Source: an uncultured Ruminiclostridium sp. (lineage in GTDB: Bacteria; Bacillota; Clostridia; Oscillospirales; Ruminococcaceae). From it: a DNA stretch of 14,467 nt. Where the stretch lies: NCBI GenBank assembly GCA_910588335.1, contig CAJUQV010000042.1, forward strand, positions 1 through 14,467, in the 5' to 3' direction. A model generated the notes under the pieces. The model was not told where the DNA came from. It made no database searches and saw only the letters and a program-made list of their open reading frames with translations. Of this stretch, positions 1 to 6,900 are shown piece after piece. Position 1 is the stretch's first letter. Each line of letters opens with the position of its first letter. Made by a program: the position numbers and the translations under genes.

Positions 1-20
1 TATATTTTAGCATGTTTTAG

Positions 21-293
21 CTGTTTTGTACAGTTTTACGTGAACACGCTCTAAACAACAGCGGGAAAAAACAACTTTTACACGCTTATGTTGCCGATTT
101 GGGAAAATATGGCGTTGGAGTTTTTGAGCGTAAAACAAAAAAGCGCGAATCTTCAAAACAGCTTTACGGACCATCGGCGGCGCATATGGTCGGAAATGAT
201 GTTGTACTTAACAAAATTCAAGAAATCGCGATAGACACTATTGATAAGCGTGTAGAACAAGAAATAAGCCGTATTTTAAATGGTTACTATTAG
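21..293 (+). pseudogene. C-terminal remnant of minor tail protein Z-like (head-tail/tail completion) protein
   Basis: The reading frame is open from 21 to the TAG at 291-293. The readable part contains YGVGVFERKTKKR followed by LYGPSAAHMVGN, then an amphipathic helix ending EQEISRILNGYY. This pattern (GVFxR, then GPS..xMxGN, then a helix with xxRxxxEIxRxL) is what I know from the C-terminus of prophage minor tail protein Z-like proteins, which act at the head-tail junction and are normally nearly 200 residues. Here only about 80 residues match. A TAG lies in frame at 18-20 and the first 45 bases are T-rich and do not read like the family. The only start codon in frame is a TTG at 99, inside the conserved part and with no Shine-Dalgarno. 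I therefore call it 5'-truncated or disrupted. A short translated product from 99 cannot be excluded. The last base of its stop codon belongs to the following inserted element. Confidence 0.5.
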
Positions 294-453
294 GGGCTAT
301 TTGAAAAGTCGCAATTTGCACAATTTCTACTAACTGTGGACGCTTTCTGCGTCAAAAATGCTCGAAATACTTTAGTATTTCTCCGCTTTTTTCCTTGAAA
401 TCGCCACGCATTTAGCGAAATGGCACAAAATTGCTTAGTTTTCAGATACGCCC
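293..453. mobile_element. 161-bp foldback MITE-like element at a TA target
   Basis: The ends are imperfect inverted repeats. The left end reads GGGGCTATTTGAAAA and the right end, on the other strand, reads GGGCGTATCTGAAAA (12 of 15 identical). Partial complementarity continues inward as GCAATTT then ATTTC then CTAA on both arms. The exact middle (364-381) is a perfect palindromic stem, GAAATACT-TT-AGTATTTC, so the whole unit can fold on itself. TA dinucleotides flank it at 291-292 and 454-455. Removing the element plus one TA restores TAT TAA and then AAGGAGAG, a clean gene junction. It contains no ORF, so it would depend on a transposase in trans. TA targets are used by IS630/Tc1-mariner-type elements and some IS5 relatives; the family cannot be decided here. 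Confidence 0.5.
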
Positions 454-471
454 TAAAAGGAGAGAGCAAAA

Positions 472-1047
472 TTGACTCCTATTGTCTTACTGAAGGAATT
501 AAAACAATTCATTGAAGATAACACAAAGAATATTATTTTACCCGTGCGTCCAATAAATAATAAGATTATTCCCGAACCGAGCGGAAAGGGCAAAAAAAAT
601 GCAGAGGAACAGTCAAAACGCCGCGCCGCCGAGGTTCATTTAATGCGTCTGCCCAACAAGGACGCAGAGACAAACCGAATACCGTATATCCTTTTGCAAT
701 TCCTTACGGGCGTAGATGAACAAAAATCGGGAGAAGCTTCGGACAGCGAATGCAAAATCCGAATTGTCATCGCAACGTATTCAGAGGACGGCAGTGCGGG
801 TTCAATGGATTTACTTAATGTAATTACACGTATCCGTGTTGCATTATTGAAAACGGGTGTAATAGGAGATAAATTCGTACTTCGCAAACCGCTTGAATAT
901 GCTGTTTATCCGGATGAAACGGGTACATATTATTTAGGCGAGATGATAACAATATGGGGATTGCCGCCTGTTGAGCAGGAGGTCTGCCCATGGGAGGATA
1001 TGAAAGGAGGATTCTATGACGAAAAAGAAAACAACAGGCACGGTTGA
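472..1047 (+). CDS. Probable tail terminator / tail completion protein
   Basis: This 191-residue protein lies between the gpZ-like remnant and the sheath, where contractile-tail phages encode the tail terminator that caps the tube-sheath assembly and allows head attachment. The N-terminus (residues 1-35) is helical and precedes a charged linker rich in K and E. The C-terminal half alternates strands and a helix (LLNVITRIRVALLKTG), then has EYAVYPDETGTYYLGEM and ends near WGLPPVEQEV, as in small alpha/beta terminator proteins. The start is a TTG at 472 with AAGGAGAG at 457-464 and an in-frame TAA at 454-456, so no upstream start is possible. That ribosome site begins just past the TA flank of the inserted element. 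The end overlaps the next gene by 32 bases. The assignment rests mainly on position; sequence recognition is moderate. Confidence 0.5.
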   Translation: MTPIVLLKELKQFIEDNTKNIILPVRPINNKIIPEPSGKGKKNAEEQSKRRAAEVHLMRLPNKDAETNRIPYILLQFLTGVDEQKSGEASDSECKIRIVIATYSEDGSAGSMDLLNVITRIRVALLKTGVIGDKFVLRKPLEYAVYPDETGTYYLGEMITIWGLPPVEQEVCPWEDMKGGFYDEKENNRHG

Positions 1048-1360
1048 AAATATTGAAACCGAAGCGGCAAGTATAGGCGAAAATGTGTCCGAAACGGACA
1101 CAATCAAGGCAGCAAAGGAAAACACACCAAAAAAATATATTTACTTAGGCGCTTCGCTTCCTGATCATTCTCTGAAAGAAAATACCGTCTTTGACGGCAC
1201 ACTTGAAGAAATCAAACTTTTCTTGCAGACGGAAATAACAAAATATCCGCTTATAAAGGAGCTGCTTGTGCCCGTTGAACGCCTTGCGGAAACGGAGAAG
1301 GGCAGCAGGATAAGCGGACTTAAAAAAGAACTGATAAAATCTTTTGAAAGGGGACATTAA
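1016..1360 (+). CDS. Small unassigned tail-module protein before the sheath gene
   Basis: This is a 114-residue protein with an ideal ribosome site (AAGGAGG at 1004-1010) and an ATG at 1016 inside the end of the previous gene, which implies translational coupling. Residues 1-38 are low complexity, rich in K, E and T, and probably disordered. Residues 39-110 form a compact segment: YIYLGASLPDHSLKENTVFDG, then a helix with EEIKLFLQTEI, then YPLIKELLVPVERLAE and a basic C-terminal helix. I recall similar short proteins directly before the sheath gene in Firmicute prophages, without an assigned function. A role in tail assembly is inferred only from position. It ends 3 bases before the sheath start, so it belongs to the same transcript. 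Confidence 0.5.
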   Translation: MTKKKTTGTVENIETEAASIGENVSETDTIKAAKENTPKKYIYLGASLPDHSLKENTVFDGTLEEIKLFLQTEITKYPLIKELLVPVERLAETEKGSRISGLKKELIKSFERGH

Positions 1361-1363
1361 ACT

Positions 1364-2377
1364 ATGGCTTTTTATCATGGAGTCAAAACCTCGGAGCGGT
1401 CAACGTCGCTGTCTACGACGGTAAGGGTTGAAAACGGCGTTACCTTTGCGGTTGGCACCGCTCCCGTACATACGGTGGGCGGGGAGGTAAACAAAGTGCT
1501 TTTCGCGGAGGATTACGAATCGGCGGTTAAGGCGCTGGGTTATTCCGACGATTGGGACAAATACACGCTGTGCGAGGTTATCAAAACTCACTTTGTGCTT
1601 TACGCGGTTGCGCCCGTTATATTTGTAAACGTACTCGATCCCAAAAAGCATTGCGGGGAGCTTAAGAGTGAAAGCTTCGGGGCTGATTCGGAGGGAGTTA
1701 TAAGGCTGCCTTCAGACGTTATCGCGGATACCGTTTCGGTGCGGTCTGTCGGCGGCGATACATATGTTTTGGGTACGGATTATACGCTTGCATACGGTGA
1801 TGAAGGGCTTATGCTTACCGTTTTGCAGGGTGGGGCGATAACCGAAACCGCTTTGACAGTGGAATATAAAGAGATTGATCCTTCGCTTGTTACCAAAAGC
1901 GATATTATAGGCGGCGTTTCCGTTGTTGACGGAAGTAAAAGCGGATTGGAGCTTGTGGACAGTGCTTTTACCGTAACTGGTGTTGTACCGGAGCTCATAA
2001 TCGCTCCCGGATTTTCGGAGGATTCCGAAGTTGCGGCTGTGATGAACAGCAAGGCAAGTGCGATAAACGAGTTGTTCAAGGGGAAGGCGATTATCGATAT
2101 CGAAACGACAACCGCCAAAAACACCGTAGGTGCTTATCAGTTTAAAAACAACAAGTCGATCACGGGAAAAAATCAGATTCTGTGCTTTCCAAACGTTGCC
2201 CTAAGCGGAAAGAGGTATCATTTATCCACACATATCGCCGCGCTTATGGCTTTGACAGACAATGAAAATGACGGGGTACCCAGCGATTCGCCCTCAAAAA
2301 AAGCCTGCAGATCGACAGTACCGTGCTTAAGGACGGGAGCGAAATTTCCGTGGAGCTTTCGGAGGCCAACCGATTAA
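1364..2377 (+). CDS. Tail sheath protein, N-terminal part (frame broken at the A7 run)
   Basis: The sheath is the contractile outer tube of the tail. Residues 1 to about 313 match Firmicute sheath proteins: an N-terminal segment (MAFYHGV, then a beta domain with VGTAPVHTVGG and VIFVNVLDP), a middle beta-rich domain, and the start of the conserved C-terminal domain at LSTHIAALMALTDNENDGVPSDSPS. After residue 313 this frame gives 24 residues of unrelated sequence (ACRSTVPCLR onward) and stops at 2377. The true continuation, SLQIDSTVLKDGSE, is in the -1 frame from 2302. The start ATG at 1364 has GAAAGGGGA at 1346-1354. A joined product would be about 477 residues, close to PBSX XkdK-type sheaths. 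The truncated form lacks the C-terminal strands that lock adjacent subunits and should not assemble a normal sheath. Confidence 0.5.
   Translation: MAFYHGVKTSERSTSLSTTVRVENGVTFAVGTAPVHTVGGEVNKVLFAEDYESAVKALGYSDDWDKYTLCEVIKTHFVLYAVAPVIFVNVLDPKKHCGELKSESFGADSEGVIRLPSDVIADTVSVRSVGGDTYVLGTDYTLAYGDEGLMLTVLQGGAITETALTVEYKEIDPSLVTKSDIIGGVSVVDGSKSGLELVDSAFTVTGVVPELIIAPGFSEDSEVAAVMNSKASAINELFKGKAIIDIETTTAKNTVGAYQFKNNKSITGKNQILCFPNVALSGKRYHLSTHIAALMALTDNENDGVPSDSPSKKACRSTVPCLRTGAKFPWSFRRPTD
2296..2302 (+). other. A7 run, a slippery A_AAA_AAA site at the sheath frame break
   Basis: The sheath frame reads TCA AAA AAA GCC here, while the conserved downstream sequence needs the -1 frame (AAA AAA AGC CTG). 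The seven A bases fit the X_XXY_YYZ form of a bacterial -1 slippery heptamer in the correct phase. One extra A would also join the frames. Downstream there is only a weak 4-bp stem (CCGT at 2321-2324 with ACGG at 2334-2337), so a natural or assembly-derived single-base deletion is at least as likely as programmed frameshifting. Confidence 0.5.
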
Positions 2378-2796
2378 ATTCCTACGGCATTATAACCGCT
2401 TTGAATTTCACGGGCGGATTTAAAGCGTGGGGGAATTACACGGCGTGTTATCCCGCGAACACCGACATCAAGGATTATTTTATTTCCGTAAACCGAATGT
2501 TCGGTTTTGTGGCAAAAACGCTTATTTTCTCCTATTGGGGAAAGATAGACGGAAAAATGACTCCGCGTTTTGTGCAGAGCATTGTTGACAGTATCAATAT
2601 CTGGCTAAACGGCTTGACCTCGGACGGACATCTGTTGGGCGGCAGGGTTGAATTTATCAGCGGAGAAAACAACACCGCCGACCTTATGGCGGGCAAGATG
2701 AGGTATCACGTATATCTCACGCCGCCCAGCCCCGCGGTTGAGATAGATTATGTATTGGAATATGACCTTTCGTATATCGAAGCGTTATTTGCATAA
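2302..2796 (+). CDS. Tail sheath protein, C-terminal part (-1 frame continuation)
   Basis: These are 164 residues of the conserved sheath C-terminal domain: SLQIDSTVLKDGSE, then NRLNSYGIITALNFTGGFKA, WGNYTACYPANTD, a segment with NRMFGFVAKTLIFSYWGKID, then SINIWLNGL and LLGGRVEF, ending with VYLTPPSPAVEIDYVLEYD. Sheath proteins end with these motifs, and this domain carries the C-terminal arm that links neighbouring subunits. The segment has no convincing start of its own: a GTG at 2323 lacks a ribosome site and lies inside the domain. It is therefore the second half of the gene that begins at 1364 and needs a -1 shift at 2296-2302, or one added base, to be made. The reading frame is intact and well conserved, so the break is recent, programmed or an assembly error. 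Confidence 0.5.
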   Translation, partial: SLQIDSTVLKDGSEISVELSEANRLNSYGIITALNFTGGFKAWGNYTACYPANTDIKDYFISVNRMFGFVAKTLIFSYWGKIDGKMTPRFVQSIVDSINIWLNGLTSDGHLLGGRVEFISGENNTADLMAGKMRYHVYLTPPSPAVEIDYVLEYDLSYIEALFA

Positions 2797-2825
2797 TAGG
2801 AACAAGAAAGAAGGGATTATAAACT

Positions 2826-3347
2826 ATGGGCAAAATAAGCGAAGCCATAGCTAATGCCGCTATATACGAAAGTGAAGTAGAATATAGAGGCATAGCAGAT
2901 ATTCAGCTTCCCAAAATTGAACAGCTTGTCGCTGAGATAGAGGGTGCGGGAATAGCAGGTAAATACACTTCTCCCATTATTGGACATATCAACTCCATGA
3001 AGATGACAATGACCTTTAGGCTTGTCACTGATGAAACGTATAAGCTTGCCACTCCCGATGCACATACAATTGAAATCAGAGCGTCACAACAGCACCGGGA
3101 TAGCGGTACAGGAAGAATCTACCGTGAACCCGTAAAATATGTGGTTATCATACGTCCTATATCGCTTGACTTGGGAAAATTAGCTTCTGCCATTACCGCG
3201 GACGCTTCTGAAGAATACGCTGTATCATACATTGCAGGATATGTTAACGGCGAGAAGGTGTTGGAAATCGATCCTACCAATTATATTTTCATAATGTACG
3301 GAAAGGATTATTTGGCGGATATAAGACAACATCTCGGAAAAGCTTGA
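2826..3347 (+). CDS. Major tail tube protein (P2 gpFII family)
   Basis: This 173-residue protein follows the sheath, as gpFII follows gpFI in P2. Visible features typical of the FII tube family are an N-terminal helix (MGKISEAIANAAIYE), then YRGIADIQLPKIEQL, a GAGIAGKYTSPIIGHINSMK segment, and a C-terminal beta stretch with VLEIDPTNYIFIMYGKDYL. It polymerises as stacked rings around the tape measure, forming the channel for DNA or, in tail-like particles, for membrane depolarisation. The ribosome site GAAAGAAGGG (2806-2815) supports the ATG at 2826. By eye the gene is more AT-rich than the sheath gene, which may reflect modular exchange. The following 108-bp gap has a weak GGGCG/CGCCC stem but no clear promoter. 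Confidence 0.5.
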   Translation: MGKISEAIANAAIYESEVEYRGIADIQLPKIEQLVAEIEGAGIAGKYTSPIIGHINSMKMTMTFRLVTDETYKLATPDAHTIEIRASQQHRDSGTGRIYREPVKYVVIIRPISLDLGKLASAITADASEEYAVSYIAGYVNGEKVLEIDPTNYIFIMYGKDYLADIRQHLGKA

Positions 3348-3455
3348 TAAACACAGGTTGCAGGTATATTAAAACAAAAGGGCGTAAAGCGTTTTTTTGA
3401 CAGCAGCGCCCCATATTTTAATAAACAAACAAGTAAAAAGAAAGGAAACATTAAA

Positions 3456-3797
3456 ATGAACGAAAAAAACATCACCGCCGAAGAAGCAAAGGAAAAGACC
3501 GCGGAACAGGACAGCAACGTGTATATGCTCAAAAAAACCTTTGAGTATGAGGACAGGAAATACACCGGATTTACATTTGAATTCGATAAGCTTAACGGCT
3601 TCGACATGATAGACACGGAAAGCGAGCTCAGGGACCGCGGAAAATTTATTATCACCCCCGAAACGGATACCTCCTTTATTATAGCAATAGCGGCAAAGGC
3701 GGCCAATGTAAGCGACACGGTGCTTTCCGCTTTGCCTATTGCGGATTTTCTTGCAATAAAGAGAATAACGCAGCGTTTTTTAAACAGCAGGGATTAA
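3456..3797 (+). CDS. Tail assembly chaperone, short form (gpE-like)
   Basis: The zero-frame product is 113 residues. It starts with a charged disordered segment of about 20 residues, then FEYEDRKYTGFTFEFDKLNGFDMID, a SELRDRGKFI segment, and a helical end with IAIAAKAANVSD and LPIADFLAIKRITQRFLNSRD. Position between tube and tape measure, plus a -1 frameshift near its end, is the hallmark of tail assembly chaperones (P2 gpE, lambda gpG). These bind the tape measure and recruit tube subunits and are absent from the mature tail. The ATG at 3456 follows AAAGGA at 3441-3446. Most ribosomes should terminate at the TAA at 3795-3797, giving excess short form over the extended form, a ratio known to matter in other phages. 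Confidence 0.5.
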   Translation: MNEKNITAEEAKEKTAEQDSNVYMLKKTFEYEDRKYTGFTFEFDKLNGFDMIDTESELRDRGKFIITPETDTSFIIAIAAKAANVSDTVLSALPIADFLAIKRITQRFLNSRD

Positions 3798-3943
3798 CGG
3801 ATCCCTGCAAGTGGTACAGAAGGACGGCGCTTGAATTATCGAGGCGGTTTTTTACTCCGGTGGATTTCTGGCTGGGTCTTACGGTTAGGGGGTTGGAGGA
3901 GTGGATAAAGACAGCCGTTGAGATTAACGAGGTGGATAAATGA
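3456..3943 (+). CDS. Tail assembly chaperone, -1 frameshifted long form (gpE+E'-like)
   Basis: A -1 slip at 3776-3785 fuses 109 zero-frame codons to 53 codons in the -1 frame, giving 162 residues. The extension starts KQQGLTDPCKWYRRTALEL and has SRRFFTPVDFWLGLT then LEEWIKTAVEINEVDK, ending with TGA at 3941-3943. That stop overlaps the tape measure ATG (ATGA at 3940-3943), so the long form is translationally coupled to the tape measure. No start codon with a ribosome site precedes the extension, and it covers the whole gap to the tape measure, which argues that it is made only by frameshifting. In P2 and lambda the extended form binds the tape measure while the short form binds tube subunits. 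The W-x-W pattern and aromatic content of the extension fit this role. Confidence 0.5.
3776..3808 (+). promoter_or_regulatory. Programmed -1 frameshift signal with stimulatory hairpin
   Basis: In the chaperone frame the sequence reads CGT TTT TTA AAC. It holds two overlapping correctly phased heptamers: T_TTT_TTA (3776-3782) and T_TTA_AAC (3779-3785). A perfect 8-bp stem follows, GCAGGGAT (3787-3794) with ATCCCTGC (3801-3808), closing a TAACGG loop that contains the zero-frame TAA. The stem starts 4 bases after the first heptamer and 1 base after the second, so the first is better placed for hairpin stimulation. Confidence 0.5.
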
Positions 3944-6900
3944 ATCAAAAAGAATACAAAATGATATTTCAGATAGGCGCAAATCTCGCAAGCACCTTCA
4001 ACACCTCATTCGGAAGCGCTTGTAAGCGTCTTCAGGAATTGGCACAGGAGACGTCGGAAACTTCAAAAACGCTTAAGGACGTTAGCGGTTTTCAAAAGGC
4101 AAAAGCCTCCGTTGAAGAAAACGAGCAAAAGCTTGAAAGATTAAGGGACGAATACAGAAGCCTTCAAACCACTATTGCATCGGCAAGACATGACGTTGAA
4201 AGATTTCCCGCAGCAATAGAAGAACAAGAAAAAGCAATCAAGGAAACAGTGAAGGCTATTTCTAAACATCAACAAGCACTTCAAAATTATGATGAAGGGA
4301 CAGATGCTTATAAAGAAATAAATGCAGAAATAAAAAAAGAAAGACAAGAACTGCGGGAACAGCAAAAAGAATATAAAAAGCTTGCAGCGTCTCAGGCAAA
4401 TGCAAAAAAAAGCTATCAGGACATTACCGACAATATGGCGGAACATGATAAGCAGATAGAGAAAACCCATGACGCTATTGAAAAACAGAAAGAGACAGTT
4501 TACAAATATTCCCGAAAGCTTGCGGAAGCGGGTATAAACGTCAATAATCTGACCGAGGAGCAAAAAAATCTTCAAAAGCAGTATGAGGATTTCAAGACCG
4601 CAAGAGAGCATTTGCAAAAAGTAGGCGCGGAGTATGACGAGCTTACACAGAAGGCGCGGGAGCAGGCGACGGAAGTCGGAAAGCTTATGGGAATTTACGC
4701 CGCCGCGGGAGCCGCTTTTTATAAAGGCGCAATTGAACCCGCGATCGAGTTTGAGAGCGCTTATACAGGCGTGTTAAAGACTGTTGACGGCACACCCGAA
4801 CAGCTTCAGCGTATAAAGGAGGACATTCTTGACCTGTCAACCAACGTTCCCACCGCCACCGCAGATATAGCGGCGGTAGCGGAAGCGGCGGGACAATTGG
4901 GAATTGCGGTCGAGGACATAACCAACTTTTCAAGCGTTATGATAGACTTAGGGGAATCCACAAACCTTTCTTCCGACGAAGCGGCAAGCAGTTTAGCTAA
5001 ATTCGCCAATATCACCCGAATGAACGCGGACAACTACTCCAATCTGGGTTCGGTTATCGTTGATCTGGGAAATAATTTCGCGACAACTGAGGCGGATATT
5101 GTTTCAATGGCTACAAGGCTTGCTTCTACGGGTGAAATAACCGGACTTTCGGAGGCGCAGATCATGGCAGTATCTACCGCTCTTTCTTCGGTAGGCATCG
5201 AAGCCGAGGCGGGCGGTTCTTCCGTATCCAAGCTTTTGAAAGAGTTTGAGGTGATGTATCAGAACGGCAGCGAGGATTTAAAGGATTATGCCGACGTTGC
5301 GGGGGTGTCGCTTAAGGAGTTCCGCGAAATATACGGAGAGGACAGCCTTAAGGCGGTATCTATGTTCATCAGCGGCTTGAACGACGTGGAGAGAAACGGA
5401 AGGAACGCCGTTCAGATACTGTCCGATTTGGATATTACGGAAATCAGAATGTCAAACGCAGTACTTTCCCTCGCGGCTTCCGACGGTATACTTACAAAGG
5501 CTGTTGATATTGCAAACACCGCATGGGAGGAAAACACAGCTCTTGCGGAAGAGGCGGGGAAACGTTATCAGACCACCGAATCGCAGATACAGATGGCGAA
5601 AAACTCCATCAACAACGCGGGGATCGCGTTGGGAGAGGTGTTTACCCCTTATGTCGCGGAGGCGGCAAGGGGGATAAACGAGTTTGCGCGGAATACGGCG
5701 GATTGGGTTAGGGAGAATCCCGAAACGATAAAGCAGGCGATGGAGCTTATAACGACAGTGGGCAGCACCGCGCTTGCATTTAAAGGGCTTAAGTTGGCGG
5801 GGACGGGGATTAAAACTACCGTTACGGGTGTAAAAAAGCTTGCGGGAGAAGGAAAACTGCTTTCAAGCATTAAGTGGAATGCAATAGGAATTGCAATTGC
5901 GGCTGTATCCGCCGCTATTGCGGAAAGTCACAGGCAATATGAGAAGCATTTGCAGGATACAGCAAATGTCATAATGTATAACAACGGCGCGAAAACAAGT
6001 CTTTCCGATCTGACGGACGCTATTGTAAATTATGATGATGAAACATACAAGGCTGCGTTAGCTGCTAATCAGCAAGCGGAGGAAATGAAAGCGGTAAAGG
6101 ACAGCATTTCCGAAGCGAAAAGAGAGCTTGACTATTATGCAGAAACGGTTGATAACGGAGCTTTAAGCACAGATGAAGCGGAAGCGCTGCGCAAAACCTT
6201 TGAAGATTTAGGAACTTATCTGGAGCAGGATTTTTCAGGAGCTTACAAGCTTGTATTTGACGACTTCAAAAATGCTGTAACTACACTCGGCGATGAGGCG
6301 GGAATTGCTTCGGGAGAGGTTGCAAGTCTGCTTAACAGCTTTAAAACAGATTATGAAGCTAATATTGACGACGCGACGCAAAGCGTTGAAAATTATTATG
6401 AAAAGGTTAAGTCGGGAACTGCTACCGACGCGGACAGAGAAGATTTTGAAAAATCTCAGGCGATGCTTTATGAATTGGCTGCGCTTGACTCGGAAAACAA
6501 ACGGGAATTTGAAGCAGCAGCGGCAGCAATTGACGGAATAGACTTCGGAACAAATCAAGAAGAGGCTGTTGCCAAAATAAATGAGATAACCGAATTCGCA
6601 AAAGGTTATTTTGAAGAGTTAAACAATGCTCAAGAGTCAATGCAGCAAAAATATGATGAGTTCCGCGCACGAAATGAAATACAACATAACTACGGATATA
6701 TTTCAGATGAGGAATATGAACTTAATCAAAGCGCACTTGCAACGGCTTCCGTTGTTTCCAACACGGCATATCAGCAAGCATTTGATGATTTTCAATCTCA
6801 GTATGGTGAAACATTAAATCTCATAAGAGGACAGCTCAACACAAATATAAATAAGATTGTAGATGACAATAAAAATCAACTTGATTTAGGATGGGATCTT

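Noticed and set aside
329..350. The GGACGC/GCGTC hairpin as a terminator after the gpZ-like remnant
   Set aside because: It is a short stem inside the inserted element with A-rich rather than U-rich sequence after it, better explained as part of the foldback arm.
3380..3425. TTGACA at 3397-3402 and a GGGCG/CGCCC stem before the chaperone gene, as promoter or terminator
   Set aside because: The best -10 at proper spacing (TAATAA) matches only half the consensus. The stem has an 18-base or longer loop and only 5-6 pairs.
4141..4617. 158-codon minus-strand frame that looks like a membrane protein
   Set aside because: It is the complement of the A-rich tape measure coiled coil, which yields Leu/Phe-rich nonsense. 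No ribosome site.
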